Made by a program: the position numbers and the translations under genes
Notes under the pieces: model-generated
Database searches by the model: none
Told to the model about the DNA's origin: nothing
Seen by the model: the letters and a program-made list of their open reading frames with translations, nothing else
Source: DAOUJH01 sp965116555
Lineage (GTDB): Bacteria > Chloroflexota > Dehalococcoidia > Lucifugimonadales > QGNO01
Direction of reading: 5' to 3'
Length of the DNA stretch: 64,000 nt
Assembly (NCBI GenBank): GCA_965116555.1
Contig: OZ220698.1
Location: 2,294,001 to 2,358,000 of the forward strand
In this document: in pieces, positions 17,382 through 26,285 of the stretch
Layout: each line of letters begins with the position of its first letter
How positions within the stretch are numbered: position 1 is the stretch's first letter

Positions 17382-18407
17382 CTAGGCCGGTTTGCGGGCG
17401 TGGATGAAGTACATTGGCGTGAAGATGCCCAGGCGGCCCGCCTCGGCCATAGCTGACGCGCAGAGGTTCAATGTCCCCGATACGCGGACCGTTCCCCTCG
17501 GCGCAAGGCGAAGCGTCTCAAGCGCTCTCAGTGTATTGTGGGTTACAAAGCGTCCCACCCGTGAGCTGCGGAAGCTGGCAAATGAAATACCTGAACCTAC
17601 CAGGGGTTGGTACCAGGGAATCGAAGGGCCGGACTGTACGGATAGGTCTCGCGTTTCCAGCACCTCGAACCCCACCGTTCGGAGCGCGTCATTCACTGTT
17701 TGCGGGTCGTCGATAACGAGCAACCCGCCTCCCAGCTCTATGTCGGCCTTGATCTTGAGGTGGCGGGGGTTGCTTGCATCGAATGGATCGGTCATGCAGT
17801 ATTCGTAAGCTGCGAAGTGCGCGCCGGGCTTCAGCAGCCGAAAGATCTCTCCATAGATGCTCAGCTTGTCCGGTGCGCAGCAAGTCGCCTCGATGGAATA
17901 GACGGCATCAAACGATTCATCCGGGGCATCGACCTGCAGGAAGTCGCAGTTGATAAAATCGGCGAGATGTGCCAGCCCCGCCTCTTCCACCAATCTCCGG
18001 GCGCGTTCCAATTGATAGGCATTGCTGTTTACGCCGATGATTTTTGCGCCGGAAAAGCGGGCCATCTCCATCAGTGGCCCGCCAACGCCGCAGCCAATGT
18101 CTGCCACGACCATCCCGGGGCCGAGCCCGAGAACCTGCGCTAGATAACGCTCGTGACGCGCCAGCGACGCCTTGAAGCTCTCTCCGGGGACGCGAGGCGC
18201 AAAGTGAAAAGACCTGCCCCATCCGTACTCAAAGAAATCCGTAACCAGGTCATAGTAGAGATTGTTGACCTTCTCATGGTCACCCTTTACATTCTCCGAT
18301 ATACCATCCTGGACCGTCCTGAAGCTTTCTTCGTACTCCCGAATGGCCGGAGCGACTGCGGAGTCGGTTGGTTTGCCCTTCAAGGTTTTGGAGAGCTTTA
18401 TCGACAT
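17382..18407 (-). CDS. Sterol 24-C-methyltransferase-like SAM methyltransferase
   Basis: A 341-residue homologue of Erg6/SMT, which methylates C-24 of the sterol side chain using S-adenosylmethionine. All SMT landmarks are visible: the sterol-site motif FFEYGWG (~58-64), SFHFAPR and GESFKASLARHERYLA, SAM motif I DIGCGVGGP (103-111), YSIEATCCAPDK, NPRHLKIKADIELGGGL, and the C-terminal PWYQPLVGSG...LRLAPRGT and IFTPMYFIHARKPA. This full-length agreement separates it from generic methyltransferases and from tocopherol or cycloartenol-unrelated enzymes. No other sterol-synthesis gene is in the window, so it may modify an acquired or host sterol. It lies 82 bp upstream of the acyltransferase on the same strand. 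Confidence 0.85.
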   Translation of the reverse strand: MSIKLSKTLKGKPTDSAVAPAIREYEESFRTVQDGISENVKGDHEKVNNLYYDLVTDFFEYGWGRSFHFAPRVPGESFKASLARHERYLAQVLGLGPGMVVADIGCGVGGPLMEMARFSGAKIIGVNSNAYQLERARRLVEEAGLAHLADFINCDFLQVDAPDESFDAVYSIEATCCAPDKLSIYGEIFRLLKPGAHFAAYEYCMTDPFDASNPRHLKIKADIELGGGLLVIDDPQTVNDALRTVGFEVLETRDLSVQSGPSIPWYQPLVGSGISFASFRSSRVGRFVTHNTLRALETLRLAPRGTVRVSGTLNLCASAMAEAGRLGIFTPMYFIHARKPA

Positions 18408-18515
18408 GGAAATTGTCCTAAGCTAGCCGCCAGTAACCCGATGCTCGTAACCGTAACGGGGCGCCAGAGCAATGTCAATCGACTGTAGTAGTCCCGTATG
18501 CAATATCCCTTCAAG

Positions 18516-18544
18516 TTGATTCCGCCCCCTATGGATAGGATAAT
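18516..18544 (+). promoter_or_regulatory. Promoter of fhs
   Basis: TTGATT (18516-18521), a 17-bp spacer and GATAAT (18539-18544), followed by CT. About 65 nt of leader precede the fhs ATG. No tetrahydrofolate riboswitch core is evident in that leader. Confidence 0.6.
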
Positions 18545-18612
18545 CTCATATTGAAACGGCGGCTGACCCAGCCAAGAGCACGTTAAATGTGCGAAAGGGA
18601 TGAGAGAAAGAT

Positions 18613-20232
18613 ATGAAGCCTATAGCTGAGATCGCGGACGCAATGGGCATTAGCCCCGATTTTGTTATCCCCTACGGGAAGTACAAGGCCAAGCTGGCTC
18701 TGGATGCAATAAAGAAGGACGCCCATCAGGGGAACCTGGTTGTGGTAACGGGAATCACCCCGACGCCGTTGGGTGAGGGAAAGACGACGACCACGGTCGG
18801 GTTGGCCCAGGGAATGGGCAAGCTGGGGAAACGGGTCGCGGCCACTCTCAGAGAGCCGTCCCTGGGGCCTATCTTTGGCATCAAGGGAGGAGGCACGGGA
18901 GGCGGCGCTTGCTTGGTGGAACCCCAGGACGAGGTAAACGTTCACTTCACCGGTGACGCTCACGCCGTGGGCTCGGCCCACAACCTCCTGGCGGCTCTCA
19001 CCGACAACGCGACTCAGCGAAACCTGATCCCCGGCTTCGGCCCGGTCGACTCCACCTGGCGCAGGGTCACCGACGTCGAAGATAGGGCGTTGCGGGACAT
19101 AGTCACCGGCATCGGCGGCTCCGCCAACGCTCCTCTGAGGCAGACCGGCTTCGACATAGTCACCGCGTCGGAGATAATGACCGTTCTGGCTCTGTCCCAA
19201 AGCCTGGAAGACCTGAGGTCGAGGCTGAGCCGGATGGTGGTGGGCTTCAACCGGGACGGGCAGCCCGTCACCGCACAGGACGTGGGTGCAGTCGGCTCCA
19301 TGATGTCGCTGCTCAGGTATGCCATACAACCCAACCTGGTGCAGACCACGGAGGGGCAGCCCGTACTGGTGCACACCGGCCCCTTTGGCAACATAGCTCA
19401 CGGCTGCAGCTCCGTCCTCGCCGACCGACTTGCCCTGGGCTACGTGGACTATGTTCTCACCGAAGCGGGGTTCGGGTCTGACCTGGGGTTTGAGAAGTTC
19501 ATGCACATCAAGACCCGCGCCGGCGGGCTGAAGCCCAGGGCCGCCGTGCTGGTGGCTTCCGTGCGAGCGCTCAAGTTCCACGGAGGCGTTGCATTGCGGG
19601 ACCTGGACACGCCGGATGAAGATGCGGTGCGGCGGGGGATGCCCAACTTGGAACATCACGTCGGAATCGGCAGGTCCTTCGGAATTCCCGTGGTCGTGGC
19701 AGTGAACGCCTTTCCCTCCGATACCCAGGGAGAGCTGGACCTGGTGCGACAGAGCGCGCTGGACGCCGGGGCATTCGCCGCAGCAAAGAGCACAGCCTTC
19801 TCCGACGGCGGCGAAGGAGCCGTGGAGCTGGCCGAAGCGGTCGTCGGAGCGGCGGCCCAGGACAGCGAGGTGACTTACCTCTACCCAGAAGACGCTCCGG
19901 TACGGGAGAAGATGGAAACCCTTGCCCGCAAGGTCTACAACGCAAGGGACGTCCGTTGGGATGCGGTCGCCCGTAGAAAGCTGCGACAATATGAGTCGTT
20001 AGGATGGGGCGGTCTGCCGGTTTGCATGGCCAAGACCCCCCTCTCCATCTCTCATTTGCCCTCCCTGAAGGGAAGGCCATCCGACTACACCTTTCAGGTC
20101 TCCGACGTGAGGGCGTCCATTGGAGCCGGGTTCATTTACCCGATTGCCGGGAGCATACTCACCCTGCCGGGCCTGCCCGGCTCCCCAAGGCAGCTGGACG
20201 TGGACGACAAGGGGAACATCCTGGGACTGTGA
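18613..20232 (+). CDS. fhs: Formate-tetrahydrofolate ligase
   Basis: Makes 10-formyl-THF from formate, ATP and THF, feeding purine synthesis and the C1 pool. The ATP-binding loop TPLGEGKTTTTVG starts near residue 51. GGGTGGGACLVEPQDEVNVHFTG is typical of the family, as are EAGFGSDLGFEKF and the C-terminal PxxVRxxA-like segment ending SILTLPGLPGSP. At 539 residues it is slightly shorter than the usual 550-560 but complete at both ends. GAGAGAAAG just before the ATG serves as the ribosome-binding site. It is monocistronic with its own promoter. Confidence 0.97.
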   Translation: MKPIAEIADAMGISPDFVIPYGKYKAKLALDAIKKDAHQGNLVVVTGITPTPLGEGKTTTTVGLAQGMGKLGKRVAATLREPSLGPIFGIKGGGTGGGACLVEPQDEVNVHFTGDAHAVGSAHNLLAALTDNATQRNLIPGFGPVDSTWRRVTDVEDRALRDIVTGIGGSANAPLRQTGFDIVTASEIMTVLALSQSLEDLRSRLSRMVVGFNRDGQPVTAQDVGAVGSMMSLLRYAIQPNLVQTTEGQPVLVHTGPFGNIAHGCSSVLADRLALGYVDYVLTEAGFGSDLGFEKFMHIKTRAGGLKPRAAVLVASVRALKFHGGVALRDLDTPDEDAVRRGMPNLEHHVGIGRSFGIPVVVAVNAFPSDTQGELDLVRQSALDAGAFAAAKSTAFSDGGEGAVELAEAVVGAAAQDSEVTYLYPEDAPVREKMETLARKVYNARDVRWDAVARRKLRQYESLGWGGLPVCMAKTPLSISHLPSLKGRPSDYTFQVSDVRASIGAGFIYPIAGSILTLPGLPGSPRQLDVDDKGNILGL

Positions 20233-20533
20233 GCGCTTTCGCAGGGTAGTGAATGACTTGGAGTTAGTACCCTATAAAGGGCTTACCGGGTCACCATCAA
20301 TCGCGCCTTCTGTAGCCTGGAAGAGCCCAGCTTCACCTACCCAGCCCTCGTAGCCGCATGATTCGGCATCAACGTGGGCAATTATGCCGAGATTCGTGAA
20401 AGTCACAAGAAGTCATAAGAAATATCGTCTAAAGTAACGCCCAGATTACACCAGTATGATATAGTCGTCCTGTGCCATACTTCGCTTCCGTCCAAACGCA
20501 TGAAACAAGTCAATCGCACATTTGGAGGCTTCC
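20233..20533. other. Gene-free gap between fhs and the PPC protein
   Basis: A 301-bp spacer with no protein frame of credible length, tRNA or clear hairpin terminator. It presumably holds the promoter of the secreted protein. An AT-richer segment around 20400-20465 (including TATGATATAG) is the best place, but no convincing -35/-10 pair is visible. Confidence 0.4.
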
Positions 20534-23050
20534 ATGTTTAGATACACCTCGAATAGACTGGCTACCCTGGGACTGCGCCCCCTGGCTGCGGCGAGCATCG
20601 TCGTCTTGGTGGTAGCGTTGGCCCTGTACATGGAGGGGACCCGCACCGCGGGCGCTCAGTCCGCCTCGTGCGATACGACGGACCTGGGCGTCCTTGGCGC
20701 TGAGGCGGACGCCGAACTGAGCGCCGACGGACTCTGGACGACCAGTGACTGCGACTCGCGCTTCCGCACCGACAGCGACGCCCACACCTACCGCTTCCAA
20801 CTGGTGGAAGGCGGGCGCATCAGGATCGGTCTATCCTCCGCCGAGGCCGATCCTTACCTCTACCTACTGGCCGAAGACGGTAGCCGCATCACGGACAACG
20901 ACGACGGCGGCGCCGGTCTGGATGCCCGCATCGAACGTGACCTCGCTCCGGGCGTATACCAGGTAGAGGCCACCACGGTAGGTGGTCGCGGGCGCGGAGC
21001 GGCGGAATTCTCTCTCTCCGTCAGCCGCGTCGCCGGCTGTGACCCGGTCAATCTCGGCGCGTTGGAACCAGGTCTAGACCTGAAGGCATCCGGCTCTTGG
21101 ACGCTCGACACCTGCGGTTCGGGCTTCGTCCCGGAACACCCCGCGCACCGCTACCTGTTCACCCTGTCCCAGGCCAGCCGCGTTCTCATCGACCTTAAGT
21201 CGGACAACGGCGACGCCGTCCTCTCATTGATCTCGCCCTCGGCCGGTGTGATCGGCGCCAACGACGACGGCGGAGAGTATCGTAACGCACGTATCGAGCG
21301 CTACCTGCAACCGGGTTCCTATCTCATCGAGGCCACCACTTACCTTGAGCGCGACTACCAGCCGCTGGCTGCCGACTTCACCCTCATCGTTCAAATCGTG
21401 GACGAGGCGGCAGCGCAGCAGAGCTTCCTGTTGAAGATCGAAGAGACCCACACTCCGGACCCCGTGGTCGCCGGTGAGCCCTTCTCAGTAAACTACCGTG
21501 TGAGCAATCTGGGTGGAGGCGACCTGGCTGACGTAGGAGGCAGCGCCTATGTCTACGTGGTTGGGCCTCGCATCCGCAATGTCATCGGCCCCATCTTCGC
21601 GTCAACTGAGCGCTGGCAGGCCGGAGTCGCTTACCACTCCGGCCCGGAAATGGCGAGAGACGCCAGTGTAGCCATCGATGAGTTGCCGCCATTTGAGATC
21701 ACCTTCGGCAGCTCTGGGCCCACCTGGGTCTTCGTCGGGGTCGTTACGTTCGACGACCAAGACGAAGAGGTCGGGTTCCACGGCCTGTGGCGGAATCTGA
21801 CGGTCCTCAGCACATTCGCCTTCAACCAGGTCACGGTCGAAGTGGACGATTCTGAATATAGAGTGTCCGCAAGAGCGGACAACGAGGGGTTGGTGACAGT
21901 CTCCGTCACCTCAGTCGCTGACCGCAACGCCGAAGTGACCGACTCAACGCGCGCCAAGGCCATCTATGCCGCCGGCGTGCAGACCCAGATGCTCGATGGT
22001 GTCTTCCAGCGTCCTTCCATATCGGACCTGCCCACAGCGGGGACACGGCAGACTGTGACCGTCGACAATCCGTCGTCCGGCACGCTGCTCAAGCTGTTCG
22101 CGGACCAATACGTTGACGCCGTCTCCACATCTCGGCTCACGCAGACCCTCGCCGCGGGTGAGGTGGTCAACCCCGTGAAGCTTGAAGACCTACTCCTCGA
22201 CATCGCGGAGACGGCATCCGCCAGATACGCTTCACAGGCGGCCTCTTGGACGACCCTCCAACAACAGGTCCAGAGTAGAATTCCTATTTCCCCGGAGCAG
22301 GCATTCACCTTCCAGTCCCAGCTCGCCTACGCCGAACGCGTCCTTGCGCCGATGGTCGCTGCGGGAGAAGCAGTGCAAGCATCACGGGCGGCCGATCTTG
22401 GCTGGAACGACCCCGCGGTGCAGGCCATGACCGCCGAACTCGAAAAGTTGGCCTCCTGCCGCGCCGGAACGCCGGCCATGCGCCGTGCCCTGGATGAGTC
22501 CGCAAACGCGGACGCGCTATTGCATCTCGACTCCGAAGCCAGGGCGGCGCTGCCGGTCTACGGCCTCGCGGTTGACTCCGTGCTCTGTGGCGTCCCCAAA
22601 GCCGACATCGTCAGTTCACGCTTCCTCAGGATTCTCTCAATCTCAAACGACCGGGAGATTCAAAGCCTATTCGGACAGGAGCAGCCCCCGGCCCCCGTGA
22701 CGCCGCCGCACCTGTTGAGAATTCTCGCCAAGCTGGGCGACAACGACCGCATCGAGCTCGGCGTGGAACTATCCGGCGGCCAGCAGGTACTGCCAAGCAT
22801 GCGATACCTAGCCGCCGACTCCCCGGTCAACGAGTGGAGCGTCAGTACGGACGTTGAGGTGGGCGAAGGCACCATCGGCAGGGTCCGCGCCCGGCGACTG
22901 GCCGACGGGCAGACTGAGTTGGGATTCCTCTCCGCCGACGGAGAGGCGATATCCCCCGACATACGCTTCTTGGCCGCCGACATGCCCGCAGGAGTCTGGC
23001 TGCGAACCAGTGTGATCCAGGTGCCCAGGGCTACCGTCCTGCAGGGATAA
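20534..23050 (+). CDS. Secreted protein with two N-terminal PPC-type domains
   Basis: An 838-residue exported protein. The N-terminus has a basic head, a hydrophobic core (LAAASIVVLVVALALYM) and a likely cleavage site after TAGA-Q. Residues ~45-160 and ~165-285 are two PPC-like beta-sandwich domains (DAHTYRFQLVEGGRIRIGL...DNDDGGAGLDARIERDLAPG and a second AHRYLFTLSQ...ANDDGGEYRNARIERYLQPG). The rest (~300-838) is not recognised: a CARDB-like beta segment, a helical part and two short repeats near the C-terminus (SMRYLAADSPVNEWSV and DIRFLAADMPAGVWLR). GGAGG 5 nt before the ATG at 20534 fixes the start. No catalytic domain is visible. Confidence 0.78.
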   Translation: MFRYTSNRLATLGLRPLAAASIVVLVVALALYMEGTRTAGAQSASCDTTDLGVLGAEADAELSADGLWTTSDCDSRFRTDSDAHTYRFQLVEGGRIRIGLSSAEADPYLYLLAEDGSRITDNDDGGAGLDARIERDLAPGVYQVEATTVGGRGRGAAEFSLSVSRVAGCDPVNLGALEPGLDLKASGSWTLDTCGSGFVPEHPAHRYLFTLSQASRVLIDLKSDNGDAVLSLISPSAGVIGANDDGGEYRNARIERYLQPGSYLIEATTYLERDYQPLAADFTLIVQIVDEAAAQQSFLLKIEETHTPDPVVAGEPFSVNYRVSNLGGGDLADVGGSAYVYVVGPRIRNVIGPIFASTERWQAGVAYHSGPEMARDASVAIDELPPFEITFGSSGPTWVFVGVVTFDDQDEEVGFHGLWRNLTVLSTFAFNQVTVEVDDSEYRVSARADNEGLVTVSVTSVADRNAEVTDSTRAKAIYAAGVQTQMLDGVFQRPSISDLPTAGTRQTVTVDNPSSGTLLKLFADQYVDAVSTSRLTQTLAAGEVVNPVKLEDLLLDIAETASARYASQAASWTTLQQQVQSRIPISPEQAFTFQSQLAYAERVLAPMVAAGEAVQASRAADLGWNDPAVQAMTAELEKLASCRAGTPAMRRALDESANADALLHLDSEARAALPVYGLAVDSVLCGVPKADIVSSRFLRILSISNDREIQSLFGQEQPPAPVTPPHLLRILAKLGDNDRIELGVELSGGQQVLPSMRYLAADSPVNEWSVSTDVEVGEGTIGRVRARRLADGQTELGFLSADGEAISPDIRFLAADMPAGVWLRTSVIQVPRATVLQG

Positions 23051-23063
23051 GATTGAAAGCTGC

Positions 23064-23109
23064 GCGTGCTAACCCGTTTAGGGCTACACCCTATCCGCGG
23101 TTAGCACGC
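23064..23109. terminator. Hairpin between convergent genes
   Basis: GCGTGCTAACC (23064-23074) and GGTTAGCACGC (23099-23109) form a perfect 11-bp inverted repeat, with an inner TAGGG/CCCTA stem. The right arm and loop include the last codons and stop of sucD. It could end transcripts from both sides, though neither side has a clear T-run. Confidence 0.45.
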
Positions 23110-23974
23110 CGTTCATCACGACGCCCACGTCTTCCACAGTGGCGGCAATGGTGGCGCCAGCATCGGAGAGGGCGCCTATCTTGTCGGATGCGGTGGCTGC
23201 GTTGCCCGTGACGATGGCGCCGGCGTGTCCCATTCGCTTGCCCGGCGGCGCAGAGCGGCCCGCCACCAGCGCAACCAGCGGCTTGGTGAAGCCGCCCTTC
23301 TTGATGAACTCCGCCGCTTCCTGCTCTCGGTTACCGCCAATCTCCCCTATCAGAACCACAGCTTCCGTTTCCGGGTCTTCCTGGAACATGGCAAGCACGT
23401 CTACAAAGCTGGTGCCCACCAGGGGGTCGCCGCCAATGCCTACGCAAGTCGACTGGCCGATACCTGCTTGGGTCAACGCGTTGACCGCTTCGTAGGTGAG
23501 CGTTCCGCTGCGGGAGACGACGCCTACGTTGCCCGCCATGTGTATTTCAGAGGGCATGATGCCCACACGGCAACGGTGGCCGGGAGAGATGACGCCAGGG
23601 CAGTTTGGGCCAATGATGCGCATGCTGGATTCCGGCAGGGAGCGCAGTACGTTTACCATGTCCAGGGCTGGCACGCCCTCAGTAATGCAGATGGCCAGGG
23701 ATATGCCGGCGTCGGCGGCCTCTAATATGGCGTCAGCTGCGCCGGGAGCGGGCACGAAGATTATCGAGGTGTCGGCGCCGGTCTGTTTCACCGCCGTCTC
23801 CACCGCATCGAATACGGGCACCGCTTCCTGGAACTTTTGTCCGCCCCTTCCCGGGGTCACGCCAGCCACAATGTTGGTGCCGTACTCCAGCATCTGCATT
23901 GAGTGGAACGTGCCCTGTTTGCCGGTGATGCCCTGCACCAGGATACGAGATGTCTTATCTACCAGGATGCTCAT
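23084..23974 (-). CDS. sucD: Succinyl-CoA ligase, alpha subunit
   Basis: The 296-residue ADP/GDP-forming succinyl-CoA synthetase alpha subunit of the TCA cycle. The CoA-binding Rossmann start VQGITGKQGTFH is present, as are the conserved GGTPGRGG-like GVTPGRGGQ and the active-site histidine region GRSAPPGKRMGHAGAI that carries the phosphohistidine. The start ATG overlaps the sucC stop in ATGA (23971-23974), so the two subunits are translationally coupled. Confidence 0.97.
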   Translation of the reverse strand: MSILVDKTSRILVQGITGKQGTFHSMQMLEYGTNIVAGVTPGRGGQKFQEAVPVFDAVETAVKQTGADTSIIFVPAPGAADAILEAADAGISLAICITEGVPALDMVNVLRSLPESSMRIIGPNCPGVISPGHRCRVGIMPSEIHMAGNVGVVSRSGTLTYEAVNALTQAGIGQSTCVGIGGDPLVGTSFVDVLAMFQEDPETEAVVLIGEIGGNREQEAAEFIKKGGFTKPLVALVAGRSAPPGKRMGHAGAIVTGNAATASDKIGALSDAGATIAATVEDVGVVMNGVLTADRV

Positions 23975-25131
23975 GATGAGCGCATCTCCCTCAGGACTTT
24001 CGTCGCCTCCGCAAGGCTGTCTACAAAATAGGTGTTGAGCCCGGCTTCCTTGAGGATACGAGTGCCTTCGTCCTTGTTGGTGCCCAGGAAGCGGACCACT
24101 ATCGGCAACTCTCTACGGCCCTCCGGCACGGCTCTGACAATACCCTCCGCAATGTCGTCGCAACGTGCAATGCCGCCAAATACGTTTACCAGTACGCTTG
24201 TCACCTGCCGGTCGGCCAGGATGATTCCCATGGCCTCGGCTACCCTGATGGGCTCTGCGCCGCCGCCCACGTCCAGGAAGTTCGCCGGCTCACATCCGCC
24301 CTCTTTGATGGTGTCCATGGTGGCCATGGCCAGACCGGCCCCGTTCACCAAGCAGCCGACCTCTCCATTGAGTTTGACGTACGCTATGCCGGCCTGCCCC
24401 GCCTTGGCCTCCAGCCTCTCTTCCTGGCTCCAGTCACGCAGGCCGGGCATACCTAGCTGGCGGAAAGCGGCGTCATCGTCCATGGTCATCTTGGCGTCCA
24501 TGACAACTACCTGGCCGCTCTTGGTTATCGCCATGGGGTTGATCTCTGCCAGCGTACAGTCATTGGCTATGAAGACGCGATACAAGCGAATCATCTGGTC
24601 CGCTATGGCATTCGCCAGGTTGGAGGGCAGTCCCATTCCCGCGGCAAGGCGACGCCCCTGGTAGGCTCGCAAGCCTACCGTCGGCTCCACCACCTCTCTC
24701 AGGATGAGATCGGGGTGATCGCGGGCTATCTCCTCTATCTCCATGCCGCCGGCGCTGCTGGCGATGACCACGGGCGCCCGAGCGGCAGCGTCTACGACTA
24801 TTCCAACATACAGCTCCTGCTCAACTTCCAGGGCCTCTTCTACCATGACCATGCTTACCGGGGCTCCGGTGCTTCCCGTTTGAGGCGTTACCAGCCGGGT
24901 GCCCAGCATCGCGGCGGCGGCGTCCTCTGCCTCTTCAGCGGTCTTAACCGGCTTGATGCCGCCTCCCTTGCCGCGGCCCCCGGCGTGCACCTGGGCCTTT
25001 ACCACGGCGGGCCTGCCCAGGTTGCGCATTACATCGCGTGCTTCACTGGGTGTGGTGGCAACGCCGCTGCGAGGTACGGTCATGCCGTAACCTGAGAGAA
25101 TCGACTTGGCTTGGTATTCGTGCAGCTTCAT
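23971..25131 (-). CDS. sucC: Succinyl-CoA ligase, beta subunit
   Basis: A 386-residue ATP-grasp subunit that binds nucleotide and succinate. It begins MKLHEYQAKSILSGYGM, the family start, so ATG 25131 is chosen over an in-frame start at 25170. The ATP-grasp part shows KAQVHAGGRGKGGGIK and EINPMA; the C-terminal ligase part shows NGAGLAMATMD, NFLDVGGGA and NVFGGIARCD. It is the first gene of the sucCD operon, behind a good promoter. Confidence 0.97.
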   Translation of the reverse strand: MKLHEYQAKSILSGYGMTVPRSGVATTPSEARDVMRNLGRPAVVKAQVHAGGRGKGGGIKPVKTAEEAEDAAAAMLGTRLVTPQTGSTGAPVSMVMVEEALEVEQELYVGIVVDAAARAPVVIASSAGGMEIEEIARDHPDLILREVVEPTVGLRAYQGRRLAAGMGLPSNLANAIADQMIRLYRVFIANDCTLAEINPMAITKSGQVVVMDAKMTMDDDAAFRQLGMPGLRDWSQEERLEAKAGQAGIAYVKLNGEVGCLVNGAGLAMATMDTIKEGGCEPANFLDVGGGAEPIRVAEAMGIILADRQVTSVLVNVFGGIARCDDIAEGIVRAVPEGRRELPIVVRFLGTNKDEGTRILKEAGLNTYFVDSLAEATKVLREMRSS

Positions 25132-25195
25132 ATACGCTCTGGCGGAGGGGTGTCCTCCATACTGCAACATTAGTAGCTATGGCTACACAGAGCGA

Positions 25196-25224
25196 ATTGT
25201 AGCAGACAAGTGGATATGGAACAA
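25196..25224 (-). promoter_or_regulatory. Promoter of sucCD
   Basis: On the minus strand, TTGTTC (25219-25224), a 17-bp spacer and TACAAT (25196-25201), with a TG extended -10 element directly before TACAAT. The leader to the sucC start is about 60 nt. Confidence 0.65.
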
Positions 25225-25313
25225 TTAAGCCCGTTACATAGAGGGAAGTGTAGAATAGACGTGCTTTTCATGCCTACGCCGTGCCTACGGGTTTTTGCAA
25301 AGCGGGATCCAGG

Positions 25314-25784
25314 CTAGGAAGCCGCATAAAAGGCGATGGGTCTCGGCCGGTCATTCCATATCTGCACTTCATCCCGTTCCATCTCTGGATTTGCCAGTGC
25401 CACTCTTCTGACCCTTGCGATCTTTTCGGCCTTGCTACACCCTATGCACGTATAGTTGTCCCATCGGGTTCCAAGGCAGTAGTTCCGAATGGCAAAGAAC
25501 TCGTTGGTATCTACGGTCAGTGCGGTTGGGTAGAGATCGGGCACATACTTCCTCTTCGATACTCTACAGACGGTGTCCATGAACTCCACCCCCGCCGACT
25601 CTTCCAGGGCGAGGATATCCTGGAAGGTCTGGGGCCCCGCTCTCCTGAACTGGTCGACAACCTCAGCCGCTTTTGCCACTTCCGCGGTGGCAGTGGCATC
25701 CAGTGTAGCGGTAGGCGCGGGCTGTGCCGGCGCTCTGCATGAGGCAAGCGCTAGAATCAGAATGAAGAAGACCGCGTAACGCAT
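25314..25784 (-). CDS. Hypothetical lipoprotein
   Basis: A 156-residue protein with a lipoprotein signal: MRYAVFFILILALASC, lipobox LASC with the cysteine at 16. A proline/alanine/threonine-rich spacer follows. The mature part (~45-156) has four further cysteines (VCRVSK, NYCLGT, TCIGCS), which suggests disulfides outside the cytoplasm. No family is recognised. Weak GAG-containing sequence upstream is the only ribosome-binding candidate. Confidence 0.7.
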   Translation of the reverse strand: MRYAVFFILILALASCRAPAQPAPTATLDATATAEVAKAAEVVDQFRRAGPQTFQDILALEESAGVEFMDTVCRVSKRKYVPDLYPTALTVDTNEFFAIRNYCLGTRWDNYTCIGCSKAEKIARVRRVALANPEMERDEVQIWNDRPRPIAFYAAS

Positions 25785-26285
25785 TTCTCACATCTCGGTC
25801 AGCTTCAGGAATGCCACACTGGCGCTGACTACCGTGACCATCACCCCGTACATCCTGACTTCCAGGGATTGAGGACGGCTTTGGATGCCAAGTGCGGTAG
25901 AGTCGCCTCTATTCTGGCAAATCGTTCCTCTATCGCGACTGTAGCTATGACCACCCCCTATCTCGATATCCGAAACATCAATTTGTCGCCCGATTGCCAA
26001 GGCTGCTCCTTCTGCTCCCACTTTAGCAGATTGTTGGCGGCGTTAGCCTGAGAGACCGAGAGTACATACATAGAAATTGCCCGGTGGCTAGCTACTTCCG
26101 CACCCCACGCACTTTGGACTGTTCGGCCCCATTTGCAGGAAGCTATATTCGCGGCTGGCGTATTGTGACCGAGCAACGGGTGGCGTACTATAAAATGCGA
26201 ACAGCAAAGCATTCTCAGATTGGCTTCAGGCCCAAAGTTGACGGCGGCCCTTATTAACGAGACCGACAATACAGAGGAAAGACCG
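25785..26285. other. Divergent 501-bp intergenic region
   Basis: Between the lipoprotein gene and the PKS gene I see one PKS promoter candidate (listed separately) and no convincing protein or RNA gene. Short frames exist but lack ribosome-binding sites and coding character. Confidence 0.45.
26163..26191 (+). promoter_or_regulatory. Candidate promoter of the PKS gene
   Basis: TTGTGA (26163-26168), a 17-bp spacer and TACTAT (26186-26191), continuing into an AT-rich AAAAT. The leader to the ATG at 26286 would be about 90 nt. Confidence 0.45.

Noticed and set aside
18545..18612. Tetrahydrofolate riboswitch before fhs
   Set aside because: The leader is too short, and no THF-riboswitch core is visible; there is just a 4-bp GCAC/GTGC hairpin.
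18583..19989. Long open frame antisense to fhs
   Set aside because: 468 codons, but no family similarity and low-complexity composition; it lies wholly opposite a certain gene.
25788..26021. Small membrane protein upstream of the lipoprotein gene (minus strand)
   Set aside because: 77 codons with a hydrophobic C-terminus, but no ribosome-binding site, no family and poor coding character; cannot be supported.
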